Source of the DNA: Achromobacter pestifer
GTDB lineage: Bacteria; Pseudomonadota; Gammaproteobacteria; Burkholderiales; Burkholderiaceae_B
Direction of reading: 5' to 3'
Length of the DNA: 64,000 bases
NCBI RefSeq assembly: GCF_013267355.1
Contig: NZ_CP053985.1
Coordinates: forward strand, 6,758,001-6,822,000
A program made the position numbers and the translations under genes. Below are positions 54,212-63,347 of this stretch, piece by piece (positions within the stretch are counted from its first letter, which is position 1; every line of letters begins with the position of its first letter). The notes beneath the pieces are model-generated. The model ran no database searches. It saw only the letters and a list, made by a program, of their open reading frames with translations, and had not been told where the DNA came from.

Positions 54212-57039
54212 ATTTCCAACAGCGCGTACATTTTCAGCAAAGCCACCGGCAGCATGCGCCCGGACAGCTTGCGCTCCGTTCCCATGATGCCCGACAAGGG
54301 CCCGCGCAGCACTTCCGCTGCCGGCGTATGAGCCAGCTGCCAGCATGCCGCGCCCAACTGGCCGGCCATCAGCGATTGGCGCGCCAGCGCATGAGCGCCG
54401 TCCACGGCTTGCAGAGCCAACCACGCGTTCGCCATATAGCGGAATCCGGCCTTGGCCTCTTCCTGCAGCACCAGCCAGCGTGCCACGGTGGCGGCATCAG
54501 CCTGGGACGCGGGCAGATTGGTCATGCCGAACAGCTGTCCGGACACCTCGCCGCTGACCGTGTCGATCAGCCGGGCGCAGACCAGCCGCACGGACTCGCC
54601 GCCGTTGCGGCCGGGCAGGGTCACTTCCGTGCCCGAGGCCCACAACGCCAGGGGCACACGCTTGCTGCCCTGGACGTTATGCAGCCCGGGCATATCGCCA
54701 GGCTGGCCGACGGGCAGATAGCCCACGCTCTTGCCCACGGCATTCAGATTGGTCGGGCAGTCATCCTGGATGACGCGCTGGCCGCCGGCGCTGCGCGCCA
54801 CCCAGGCCACGCCTTGCTCGTTCAGGGCTGGCCACAAGGCCGAGGTACCGGCTTCCAGCATGTGGACGACCGGGACGCGTGCCAGTTTCTCGGCGAGCCA
54901 AGCCACACGCGCCTGTAGCGCCAGGGCCGGGTCCGGCTGGGCCGGCGCGGTCGGCGCAAATGAAGACAGCAGACCATGCGGCAGAACCAATTGCTGCGCG
55001 GGCGCCGCCAGAGCGGTGCCGCGGTCGCTCATCAGCAGCGTGCCCAGCAACGTTCCGCCGGGGAGGCCCTCCCCCTTCATGGCAGCCTTGCCGTGCATGG
55101 CAAGCAGATGCCGTGCGCAGACCGAGGAAAATTCACGGCGCGCCATGGCCAAAGGTTCGTCGCCCAGCGCAGCTACGCTTGCGCCCGAATTGTCGCCGAC
55201 ATAACCGCGCCAGGATGCACGCGCCTGCACGCAGGTAGGGTCGCTTTCCAGCCACGCGATGGCATCGTCCAGGTTCTGCGCAGCCTCAATGGAGCCTGCG
55301 CCGCCTTGCGGGCGCAGGATGGCCGAAGCCAGCAACTGCCGCTTGCGGGCCGGATCCGCGCTCTCGGGCTCCCGCGACGCAGACACCAGCGTCGCGAGGT
55401 CGGCCTCGCTGGGGGTGTACAGCGCGCGCGCGCGCTCGACCATGGAAAAGGCGCGATCGATCAGCACGTCGGCCCGGGCCAGCTCCATGTGCTCGGGCAC
55501 TTTCTGCCCGACCGACATGTAATGAATCGGAAGGCGATGGCGGATGGCCGTGTCCAGCGCCGCGCCCAGCCGCGTGGCCTCGTCCAGCTTGGTGATGATG
55601 CAGCCGGCGACGTCCTCGCCCACGCCATTGCGATAGGCATGCGCCACTTCGTCCAGCGTGTCGCCCTGGCTGGCCGCGTTGAGTACCAGCAGCCGGCGCA
55701 CCGGCTTGCCGGCGTTGCACAGCATCGCCGCCTGCTCCGCCACTTGACGGTCGCGCTGGCTGATGCCGGTCGTGTCGATGAGCACGATCTTGCGGCTGCC
55801 CAGTTCAGCCAGGATGCGGCGCAACTCGCCCGCATCGCGCACGGAATGGGCCGGCACGCCCATCAGGCGTCCATAGATCTGCAGCTGTTCCAGCGCGCCG
55901 ATCCGGAAATTGTCGGTGGTCAGCATCGCGACCTGCTCGCGGCCTTCGCGCGCCACGCAGCGTGCGGCGAGCTTGGCCAGCGTGGTCGTCTTGCCGACGC
56001 CGGTCGGGCCGACCAGGGCATATACGCCGCCGGCCAGGAATTCGTCTTCGGACCGCAGCACCGGCAGGTGCGTCACCAACTCGTTGCGGGCCCAGCTCAG
56101 TGCCGTTTCCGGCGTCATGCCCTCGGGCAGGCGCTCGACCAAGGTGCGCACCAGCTTCGTGCTGAATCCTGCATCCAGCAGGCTGCGGAACAAGGCGGCG
56201 CCCGCGGGTTCCCGACCAGGCCCTTGGCGGCCGCCCCAGAGCAGTCCATCCATGCGGCTTTCCAGGGCGCCGCGCAGCGCGCTGATGGCGTCCTGCAAAC
56301 CGGCTGTGGCATCGACGGGCATCGCCGTCGGCGGCAATGCCGGGGGCTGCCGCACGGGCGCGTCCGGCATACGGGCCATGGAAGGCGCGGGTGGCGGCGC
56401 ATAAGCGGCGGAAGTCGGAGCGGCAGTAGCGGAAATCGGCGTCGCAGACGCCGGGGTGGCCATCGGACTGGCCGGCAGTGCGGCCGGAACCGCACTGGCA
56501 GGTGCAGCGGCATAGGCCGACGGCGCGGCCGGGGCCGGACTTGCCGGTGAGGCAGCATGAGCGGACGTGGCGGCCTGCGCAGCGGGCGCCTGGCGCAACG
56601 GCGGCAGGGATGGCAATTCAACACGCACGGGCGCAATCGGCTCGGGCGCCACCGGAGCAACCTGGGGCGCCTCATCCTCGGCCTGTGTCGAGGATGCGTA
56701 GGCGGTCTGGTATGCGGCGATCGATCGCGACGACGCCGGGTATCCGCCCTGCGGCATCACGGGCGCACGCGCAGCCTGCTCCGGAACATCGAAGCGCATG
56801 CCGGCCGGCGAGCCCGCGGATGGCAACTGCCGTGCTTCGGGCGGCCGGGAGGACGCAATCTCCTCGCGCGGCGCAGCTTCATGAGCGGCATCGTCAAAGG
56901 CGCCTTCGACAGTGGCCAATACCTCGACCCCGCCGTCAACGCTGCGGTTCGACACGATCAACGCGTCCGGCCCCAGCACCTGCCGGACCTGGCGCATCAC
57001 GTCGCGGCTATTCGCGCCGAAAAAACGGCTTATCTTCAT
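54199..57039 (-). CDS. flhF: Flagellar biosynthesis GTPase FlhF, with large C-terminal extension
   Basis: FlhF is the SRP-type GTPase that sets flagellar site or number. The N terminus MKISRFFGANSRDVMRQVRQ and LGPDALIVSNR is typical. A Pro/Ala-rich linker runs from about 60 to 255. The NG domain has the P-loop GPTGVGKTTT at 344-353, LTTDNFRIGALEQLQIYG, LIDTTGISQRD and TKLDEATRLGAAL, and ends near 540. Known FlhF proteins are usually 360-510 residues; this one is 946, with about 400 extra C-terminal residues that I cannot assign. The ATG overlaps the flhA stop (ATGA). No flhG or fliA follows. Confidence 0.93.
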   Translation of the reverse strand: MKISRFFGANSRDVMRQVRQVLGPDALIVSNRSVDGGVEVLATVEGAFDDAAHEAAPREEIASSRPPEARQLPSAGSPAGMRFDVPEQAARAPVMPQGGYPASSRSIAAYQTAYASSTQAEDEAPQVAPVAPEPIAPVRVELPSLPPLRQAPAAQAATSAHAASPASPAPAAPSAYAAAPASAVPAALPASPMATPASATPISATAAPTSAAYAPPPAPSMARMPDAPVRQPPALPPTAMPVDATAGLQDAISALRGALESRMDGLLWGGRQGPGREPAGAALFRSLLDAGFSTKLVRTLVERLPEGMTPETALSWARNELVTHLPVLRSEDEFLAGGVYALVGPTGVGKTTTLAKLAARCVAREGREQVAMLTTDNFRIGALEQLQIYGRLMGVPAHSVRDAGELRRILAELGSRKIVLIDTTGISQRDRQVAEQAAMLCNAGKPVRRLLVLNAASQGDTLDEVAHAYRNGVGEDVAGCIITKLDEATRLGAALDTAIRHRLPIHYMSVGQKVPEHMELARADVLIDRAFSMVERARALYTPSEADLATLVSASREPESADPARKRQLLASAILRPQGGAGSIEAAQNLDDAIAWLESDPTCVQARASWRGYVGDNSGASVAALGDEPLAMARREFSSVCARHLLAMHGKAAMKGEGLPGGTLLGTLLMSDRGTALAAPAQQLVLPHGLLSSFAPTAPAQPDPALALQARVAWLAEKLARVPVVHMLEAGTSALWPALNEQGVAWVARSAGGQRVIQDDCPTNLNAVGKSVGYLPVGQPGDMPGLHNVQGSKRVPLALWASGTEVTLPGRNGGESVRLVCARLIDTVSGEVSGQLFGMTNLPASQADAATVARWLVLQEEAKAGFRYMANAWLALQAVDGAHALARQSLMAGQLGAACWQLAHTPAAEVLRGPLSGIMGTERKLSGRMLPVALLKMYALLEMTAA

Positions 57040-59156
57040 GCCCCATTACCCCCGCCGATCAGCGCGGTCACACGCACCATGCGCTCATCGGGAATTTCCG
57101 TATTCGACAACACGCCCAGCTGCGGCAGATGGTGCCGCAGAAAGCGCGACAAAGGCGCACGCAAGACCGGCGACACCAGCAGCACCGGCGCATTGCCCTG
57201 CGATTCCTGGCGCTCGACCGCGGCCTGCGCTTCACGCAACAGCGTATCGGCCAGGCCGGGCTCCAGCCCGCCGCTGGTCGTCATGGCCTGCGAAAGCACG
57301 CGCTCGAGCTTGACGTCCAGGCCGATCACGCGCAGCTCGCCTTCGCCCGGGAACCACTGCTGGGTAATGGCGCGGCCCAGCGAACGGCGCGTCAGCGCGA
57401 TCAGTTCGTTGATATCGGGCTGGCTGCCCGTACCCGCAGCCAGCGCGGCCAGGCGCGGGCCGTGTTCGGACAGGGTGTCGATGATGGTGCGCATGTCGCG
57501 GATCGGCACCTCTTCCGACAGCAGGCCTTGCAGCACCTTCTGCAGCGCCGTGAGCGACAGGGTCTTGGGCACCAGGTCCTCGACCAGCTTGGGCGCGTCG
57601 CGGCCGATGCGATCCAGCAACTGCTGCACTTCCTGGCGGCCCAGCAGGTTGGAGCCATGGCGATGCATCAGGTGATTCAGGTGCGTCGCGACCACGGTGC
57701 CGGCGTCCACCACCGTATAGCCGGCCACCTGCGCCTGATCGCGCAGGCTGCCGTCGATCCACAGCGCCGGCAGGCCGAAGGCGGGATCGGTCGTGGGCGT
57801 GCCCTTGATCGGCATGGTCACGCCGCCCGGGTCGATGGCCAGCCATTGCCCCGGCATCGCCACGCCATGGCCAACTTCCACGCCAGACAGCAGGATTCGG
57901 TAATCGTTAGGTTTGAGTTCCAGGTTGTCCCGGATATGCACGACCGGCGGCAGAAAGCCCACGTCCTGCGCGAATTTCTTGCGCAGGCTGCGGATGCGGT
58001 GCAGCAGCTCGCCGTTCTGCGCGTGATCCACCAGCGGAATCAAGCGGTAGCCGACCTCGAGGCCCAACTGGTCCACCATGGACACGTCGTCCCAACTGGC
58101 TTCGGCCGCGGCGGCCTGCGCCTGGGTGATGGCTTGGGGCGGCACCTCCGCGGCTTTCGCCGCCGCCGCCGTCTGCCGCTTGTACAGTACCCAGCCGCCC
58201 CAGCCCAGCGCTGCGGCCAGGGTCAGGAAGGCGACGTGCGGCATGTTGGGAATCAGACCCATGATGCCGACGATGCCGGCCGTCAGGAACAGCACGGCGG
58301 GATTGGAGAACAACTGGCTGATGATCTGCTGGCCGATGTCCTGGTCGGTCGACACCCGCGACACCACCACGCCGGCCGCGGTCGAGATCACCAGCGCCGG
58401 GATCTGCGCCACCAGGCCGTCGCCGATGGTCAGCAGCGTGTACACGCGCGCCGAATCGCCCATCGACATGTCGTGCTGGGCCACGCCCACGATCAGGCCG
58501 CCGATGATGTTGATCGCCATGATCAGCAGGCCGGCGATGGCGTCGCCGCGCACGAACTTGCTGGCGCCGTCCATCGAGCCAAAGAAGTCGGATTCCTGCG
58601 AGACCTCGGCACGCCGCTTGCGCGCTTCGTCTTCGCCGATCAGGCCGGCGTTCAGGTCCGCGTCGATGGCCATCTGCTTGCCCGGCATCGCGTCCAGGGT
58701 AAAGCGCGCGCCCACTTCCGCGATACGGCCCGCGCCTTTGGTGATGACGATGAAGTTGATGATGGTAAGGATCACGAAGACGATGATCCCCACGGCGAAG
58801 TTGCCGCCAACCAGGAAGTGGCCGAAGGCCTCGATGACCTTGCCCGCGGCGTCAGGCCCGGTATGGCCATGAAGCAGGACCACGCGGGTGGAGGCGACGT
58901 TCAGCGACAGGCGCAGCAGCGTGGCGAACAGCAGCACGGCCGGAAACGCCGCGAAATCCAGCGGCTTGCGCGTGAACATGGCGACCAGCAGGATCATCAC
59001 GGACAACGCGATGTTGAAGGTGAACAGCAGATCGAGCAGGAACGTGGGCAGAGGCAAGACCATCATGCCCAGCACCATCACGATCAGGATGGGCCCTGCC
59101 AGCAGCCGCGCGTGCGTGGCCCCGCTACTCTTCAACATGGTGAGCAAAGCGCTCAT
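57036..59156 (-). CDS. flhA: Flagellar export gate protein FlhA
   Basis: FlhA is the ring-forming export gate subunit that uses proton motive force. The 706-residue protein has about eight membrane segments in its first half. The FHIPEP signature GARFTLDAMPGKQMAIDADL is present, followed by a cytoplasmic ring-forming C-terminal half with VDAGTVVATHLNHLMHRHG. It starts 3 bases after flhB ends and overlaps flhF by four bases. Confidence 0.98.
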   Translation of the reverse strand: MSALLTMLKSSGATHARLLAGPILIVMVLGMMVLPLPTFLLDLLFTFNIALSVMILLVAMFTRKPLDFAAFPAVLLFATLLRLSLNVASTRVVLLHGHTGPDAAGKVIEAFGHFLVGGNFAVGIIVFVILTIINFIVITKGAGRIAEVGARFTLDAMPGKQMAIDADLNAGLIGEDEARKRRAEVSQESDFFGSMDGASKFVRGDAIAGLLIMAINIIGGLIVGVAQHDMSMGDSARVYTLLTIGDGLVAQIPALVISTAAGVVVSRVSTDQDIGQQIISQLFSNPAVLFLTAGIVGIMGLIPNMPHVAFLTLAAALGWGGWVLYKRQTAAAAKAAEVPPQAITQAQAAAAEASWDDVSMVDQLGLEVGYRLIPLVDHAQNGELLHRIRSLRKKFAQDVGFLPPVVHIRDNLELKPNDYRILLSGVEVGHGVAMPGQWLAIDPGGVTMPIKGTPTTDPAFGLPALWIDGSLRDQAQVAGYTVVDAGTVVATHLNHLMHRHGSNLLGRQEVQQLLDRIGRDAPKLVEDLVPKTLSLTALQKVLQGLLSEEVPIRDMRTIIDTLSEHGPRLAALAAGTGSQPDINELIALTRRSLGRAITQQWFPGEGELRVIGLDVKLERVLSQAMTTSGGLEPGLADTLLREAQAAVERQESQGNAPVLLVSPVLRAPLSRFLRHHLPQLGVLSNTEIPDERMVRVTALIGGGNGA

Positions 59157-59159
59157 TCC

Positions 59160-60314
59160 TTAAGCTCCTTGTGCTGCGGTTTTGGCTTGCGGGTCCAGCC
59201 CGGCCGGCACGGCCAGCCTGGAGGGAGCCGTCGGTTCGGCGCCCCAACCGGCCCGCCAGGAGCGCAGCTGGAAGACCCACGCCAGCACTTCTGCCACCGC
59301 GGTGTAGAGTTCGGCCGGGATTTCCTGCCCGATCTCCACGTGTTGATGCAATGCGCGCGCCAGGGGCGGCGCTTCCAATGTCGGGATGCGGTTCTCGGCC
59401 GCCAGCTCGCGGATCTTGGCCGCGATCAGCCCGGTACCCTTGGCCAGCACGCGCGGCGCGCCGCTCTTTTCCTCGTCGTACTTCAGGGCGACGGCGTAGT
59501 GCGTGGGGTTGGTCACCACCACGTCCGCCTTCGGCACCTCGGCCATCATGCGGCGCCGCGCCGCCTGGCGCTGCTGCTGCCGGATGCGCGCCTTCACGTG
59601 CGGGTCGCCCTCGCTTTCCTTGTGTTCCTGGCGCACGTCTTCCTTGGACATGCGCAGCTTCTTCAGATGGCTCCAGATCTGCCACGGCACGTCCAGCATG
59701 ACGATAACCAGGAGCGAAGCCACGATGAAGGCGCAGCACATCGCCACCAGCGTCAGCGCCTTGATCAGCGCCGCCGACGGCGCCACGTGCATCAGGCTGA
59801 GCATGTCGTCGTGGTAGCGCCAGATGACCCAGACCGCCACGCCGCCGACCAGCGCGGCCTTGGCCAGCGCCTTGATGAGTTCCACCACCGTCTGCGACGA
59901 GAACATCCGCTTCACCCCGGCAATGGGGCTGAGCTTGGAGAAATTGAACTGCAGGGGCTTGCCCGAGATGACGAGGCCGCCCAGCAGCACACTGGACAGC
60001 ACCGCGATGACCGCCAGCAAGCCGAAAATCGGCAGCAGCACCAACAGGGCCTGGCCGAAACCCTCGACCGCGCGCTCGACCATCACGCCGGGATCGAGAA
60101 CGATGCGCTGATCAAAGGCCAGGCCGTTGCGCAGCACGCCGCTCAGGGTTCGGTAGAGCGAACCACCGCCGACCCAGATCGCAGCCACGCCCGCAGCCAG
60201 CATCATGAACGTTCCCAATTCGCGGGAACGCGCAATCTGCCCCTCCTCGCGCGCCTTTTCCAGGCGCCTGGGAGAGGCGGCTTCGGTTTTTTCGAGGTCG
60301 CTTTCTTCGGCCAT
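59160..60314 (-). CDS. flhB: Flagellar export switch protein FlhB
   Basis: FlhB is the export gate protein whose tail self-cleaves to switch substrate class. The 384-residue protein has four membrane segments. The cleavage motif is N269-P270-T271-H272 in VVVTNPTHYAVALKYDEEKS, followed by the C-terminal domain ending near IPAELYTAVAEVLAWVFQL. I chose the ATG at 60314 (MAEESDLEKTEAASPRRLEK); an earlier open frame has no FlhB sequence. A separate tail-only paralogue lies at 20316-20633. Confidence 0.98.
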   Translation of the reverse strand: MAEESDLEKTEAASPRRLEKAREEGQIARSRELGTFMMLAAGVAAIWVGGGSLYRTLSGVLRNGLAFDQRIVLDPGVMVERAVEGFGQALLVLLPIFGLLAVIAVLSSVLLGGLVISGKPLQFNFSKLSPIAGVKRMFSSQTVVELIKALAKAALVGGVAVWVIWRYHDDMLSLMHVAPSAALIKALTLVAMCCAFIVASLLVIVMLDVPWQIWSHLKKLRMSKEDVRQEHKESEGDPHVKARIRQQQRQAARRRMMAEVPKADVVVTNPTHYAVALKYDEEKSGAPRVLAKGTGLIAAKIRELAAENRIPTLEAPPLARALHQHVEIGQEIPAELYTAVAEVLAWVFQLRSWRAGWGAEPTAPSRLAVPAGLDPQAKTAAQGA

Positions 60315-60447
60315 GCTCTGCGGTATTGTCGCGGCTCGCGGATTCTGGAATGACGAGCTGCCCGCCGAGATTCTAGGAGGCCCCGGCCTTGGGCGATAAG
60401 CCAAGAAACGGGGGGAAAGCGGCGCTATTCCCGGATGCGCCCGAGAC

Positions 60448-60477
60448 AGCGCGTTCCGGGCCTGCCTGGAACGCGCT
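60448..60477. terminator. Hairpin between the soluble MCP gene and flhB
   Basis: AGCGCGTTCC (60448-60457) and GGAACGCGCT (60468-60477) form an exact ten-pair stem with a ten-base loop, just downstream of the MCP stop. The minus strand has no T-run after it. Confidence 0.45.
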
Positions 60478-60499
60478 CAGCCTGTAACAGCCAGTTGCC

Positions 60500-62047
60500 T
60501 CAGCCCTGCGCGGCGACTGCCAGCCGGTCCGCCCCGTCCTCGCCCGCCACCGCCTGGAAGCGGCTGAAATCCAGGCCTATCCGCACCGCACCCCAGTGTT
60601 CCAACCCCAGATAGACCGGAATGGATATGTCATTGACGATTTCACCCGTGTCGCGGGAATACGTCTGAAGTAGCATCCCACCGGTGTTGGTCGCCAGCCG
60701 CAAGCCCACCGGATCGTCGAAGATGCGCTTGTTCCGCACCCGCGCGATATCCTGCTTGGGATCTCCGGTAGGCGGCTGGGAAAAACGGAGATTGTGAGCC
60801 GGCGCGTAACCCCGGCCATCCACCAGTATCGTGTAGATGCCGCCCGGCACGCCGTCCAGCACACTGTCCAGCAGGCGGGTCACCGACTCCTCGATCTGTC
60901 GGTCATAGCTGGTGTGGTAGCGCGCGGGCTCGCTGCCGGGGATGCGCCGGTAGTGGCGGTCAAACACATCGGCGCCCCGGCTTCTGGCGTCTTCCAGCAG
61001 GTTGACGGCCGCGTCCCGGAAGGCTTCAACGGTCTCGGACAGGCCGTCAAAGGCGGTATTGCCAGTGCGCATGTCGGCCAACACCTCCTGCACGCTTTCC
61101 GTCTGGCGGCGGATGCGGTCGATTTCACCGGACATGTTGCCGATACGCTCCAGCACGTCGGCGCTCAGCGCCGCGATCCGCCCCACCTCCTCGCTCATGC
61201 CGTGGTTGGTGGAATCCACTTCGCCGATGGCCTGGACCACGTCGCCGACCTGCCGGTTCATGCTGTCGAAGTCGCGCACGAAACGCTCGAAGCCGGAGCA
61301 TGTCCGCTCCAGCACGCCGCCGGAAGCATCGACGTCCTCGCGCAGCATGCCGGTCTGACGCTGGGTCGTCTCCACCAGTTCCAGCATCTCGGCGGTATGC
61401 CGGCCGATATCGCTGGTGGCCGAATTCACGCGTTCGGCCAGCCGCCCTACCTCGCTGGCGACCACGGCGAAACCGCGCCCCGCGTCCCCTGCCCTCGCCG
61501 CCTCGACGCCGGCGTTCAAGGCCAGGAGCTGGGTCTGCAAGGCGACCTCCTTGATCAGCTTGCTGATGTTGCCCACCGATTGGGCGCGGTCGGTCAACTG
61601 CCCGACGACTTGAGTGAACGAGGCCATCTCGCGCGTCATGCGCTCCACCCGCGCCTTGACGTCGGACAGCTCGGCCAGCGCCTGCTGCGCCGTGTGCAGA
61701 TTCTGCCCCGACACCTCGGCGATCTCGCGTGCATGAGTCGATGTCGAGGCCGACAAGGCGGCAATTTGCGCGCCGCTGGCCGCGAGCGCATCGGCCGCGC
61801 GCGCCTGCTCCTGCGCCAGCAGCGAGCAACGGCCCGCCTGAAACTGCGTGCGCGCGGCATTCAGCGCGATTTCGATGCTGGATTGGCGCACGGTCATGAT
61901 GCGGCTGCGAATACGCGTCATGAAGCCGTAGAGCGGCCAAACAGCCGGACTGATGGATAAAGTGCGCTCCGACAGCGTCGCGTCGCCGCGATTCAGCCTA
62001 CGCAACAACCTCCACATACCGCCCAGACGGAATACGGATCTGGCCAC
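60500..62047 (-). CDS. Soluble methyl-accepting chemotaxis protein with C-terminal sensor domain
   Basis: The 515-residue protein shows no clear transmembrane pair. The signalling core comes first (about 130-300), with [20 protein letters not shown] followed by [22 protein letters not shown]-terminal domain (about 370-505) contains [40 protein letters not shown] and [16 protein letters not shown]. That domain resembles the Cache/PAS-like module seen in other soluble MCPs. The GTG start has a GGAG Shine-Dalgarno. It sits between cheZ and flhB, which suggests a link to core flagellar control. The ligand is unknown. Confidence 0.85.
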   Translation of the reverse strand: MARSVFRLGGMWRLLRRLNRGDATLSERTLSISPAVWPLYGFMTRIRSRIMTVRQSSIEIALNAARTQFQAGRCSLLAQEQARAADALAASGAQIAALSASTSTHAREIAEVSGQNLHTAQQALAELSDVKARVERMTREMASFTQVVGQLTDRAQSVGNISKLIKEVALQTQLLALNAGVEAARAGDAGRGFAVVASEVGRLAERVNSATSDIGRHTAEMLELVETTQRQTGMLREDVDASGGVLERTCSGFERFVRDFDSMNRQVGDVVQAIGEVDSTNHGMSEEVGRIAALSADVLERIGNMSGEIDRIRRQTESVQEVLADMRTGNTAFDGLSETVEAFRDAAVNLLEDARSRGADVFDRHYRRIPGSEPARYHTSYDRQIEESVTRLLDSVLDGVPGGIYTILVDGRGYAPAHNLRFSQPPTGDPKQDIARVRNKRIFDDPVGLRLATNTGGMLLQTYSRDTGEIVNDISIPVYLGLEHWGAVRIGLDFSRFQAVAGEDGADRLAVAAQG

Positions 62048-62229
62048 GATCGATCTCCTTGTGCCGGCCCGGATCGCCGTCTATGGGCATCCGTTGCCAA
62101 GCGCGCACTGCGCGCCGTGATTCACGCTGCATGGCCCCAATTTATTGTTCTGGAGGGGAGTCTATCGACGAGGCGCTGTTTGCGCCCCTGGGGAATACGG
62201 TCATGCACGAGCTGCGCCCACTGGAGAAT

Positions 62230-62258
62230 GCGCCGCCGGAGGGCATTTCCGGCGGCGC
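62230..62258. terminator. GC-rich hairpin downstream of cheZ
   Basis: GCGCCGCCGGA (62230-62240) and TCCGGCGGCGC (62248-62258) form an exact 11-pair stem with a seven-base loop just after the cheZ stop. There is no T-run, so it may only attenuate transcription into the soluble MCP gene and flhB. Confidence 0.45.
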
Positions 62259-62267
62259 GCCTCTTGG

Positions 62268-62900
62268 CTAGAAGCCCAGGCTCGCCAACAGGTCGTCGAC
62301 CTGGTCCTGGCTGGTCACTACGTCGGTCTTGCCCTGCGGGCTGATCTGCGGCCCGTTGAGCAGGCTGTTGGCCTCGTCGCGGCGCTCTTGCGGGACGTTG
62401 TCCAGCAGCACCTGCAGCAGTTCGCGCTCGATCGCGCCCACCACGTCCATCATGCGCATGATGACCTGGCCCGTAAGGTCCTGGAAATCCTGCGCCATGA
62501 TGATTTCCATCAGCTGGGACTGCGTCTGCTGCGCCTGCTTCGGCACATCCTGCAGGTACGCGCGGGTGTCCTTAACGAGTTCGCGCGCCTCGGGCAGCTC
62601 CAGCGGCTGGTCGTACCATTGCTGCCAACGCGCATCCAGCGCCTGCGCCGAGCGCGATAGCCCATCCTGGATGGGACCGGCCTGCTCGGTGGCGTTCAAC
62701 ACGCGGTTGGCGGCCTGCTCGGTCATCTGCGCCACGTAGCGCAGACGGTCGCGGGCGTCGGGAATGGCGTTGGCAGCGTCCTTGATGGCCTGATCCAGGC
62801 CAAGCTCGCGCATGCTGTCGCGCAGCATGCGCGTCAGCGACGCGATGCGATGGATCAGATCGGGGGATTCGCCCGGGCTCTCATGTTCCGTCGTACTCAT
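62268..62900 (-). CDS. cheZ: CheY-phosphate phosphatase CheZ
   Basis: CheZ ends the chemotaxis signal by dephosphorylating CheY. The 210-residue helical protein has the active-site helix [19 protein letters not shown] with D141 and Q145, equivalent to the known acidic and glutamine residues. It ends in the CheY-binding peptide [12 protein letters not shown]. It lies 8 bases downstream of cheY with a GAGGTGAG Shine-Dalgarno. Confidence 0.98.
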   Translation of the reverse strand: MSTTEHESPGESPDLIHRIASLTRMLRDSMRELGLDQAIKDAANAIPDARDRLRYVAQMTEQAANRVLNATEQAGPIQDGLSRSAQALDARWQQWYDQPLELPEARELVKDTRAYLQDVPKQAQQTQSQLMEIIMAQDFQDLTGQVIMRMMDVVGAIERELLQVLLDNVPQERRDEANSLLNGPQISPQGKTDVVTSQDQVDDLLASLGF

Positions 62901-62908
62901 GGCTCACC

Positions 62909-63298
62909 TCAACCGGCGATTTTCTCGAAGATCTTGTTGAGCTTCTCTTCCAGCGTCGCCGCCGTGAAAGGCTTGACCACATAACCGTTGGCGCCGGCCT
63001 GGGCCGCCGCGACGATGTTCTCCTTCTTGGCCTCGGCCGTCACCATCAGCACGGGCAACGATGCCAGCGCGGCGTCGGCACGGATCTGCTTGAGCATCTC
63101 CAGGCCATCGAGGTTAGGCATGTTCCAGTCCGACACCACGAACTGGAAACCGCCGTTGCGCAGCTTTTCCAGGCCGATGGCGCCGTCCTCGGCCTCATCC
63201 ACGTTCTCGAAACCCAGCTCCTTGAGCAGGTTGCGGATGATCCGCCGCATGGTGGGGAAGTCATCCACCACCAAAATCTTCAGGCCCTTGTCTACCAT
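62909..63298 (-). CDS. cheY: Chemotaxis response regulator CheY
   Basis: The 129-residue single-domain receiver has acidic residues D12 and D13, phospho-acceptor D57 ([15 protein letters not shown]), T87 and K109 ([14 protein letters not shown]). It carries the signal from CheA to FliM. A GGAGTAG Shine-Dalgarno precedes the ATG. The order cheB-cheY-cheZ followed by flhB-flhA is common in related bacteria. Confidence 0.99.
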   Translation of the reverse strand: MVDKGLKILVVDDFPTMRRIIRNLLKELGFENVDEAEDGAIGLEKLRNGGFQFVVSDWNMPNLDGLEMLKQIRADAALASLPVLMVTAEAKKENIVAAAQAGANGYVVKPFTAATLEEKLNKIFEKIAG

Positions 63299-63347
63299 CT
63301 TCTACTCCAAAAAAATTTGCCTTGGACCGATCGGGAAGGCTTGCGCG

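Noticed and set aside
56478..60353. Plus-strand open frame of 1291 codons
   Set aside because: It lies wholly antisense to flhF, flhA and flhB. Its Arg/His/Gln-rich composition is what a high-GC third-position bias produces on the opposite strand, and it has no family motif.
62060..62140. TAAA-like sequence upstream of the soluble MCP gene as a sigma-28 promoter
   Set aside because: The -35-like TAAATTGG on the minus strand has no GCCGATAA-type -10 at the right distance.
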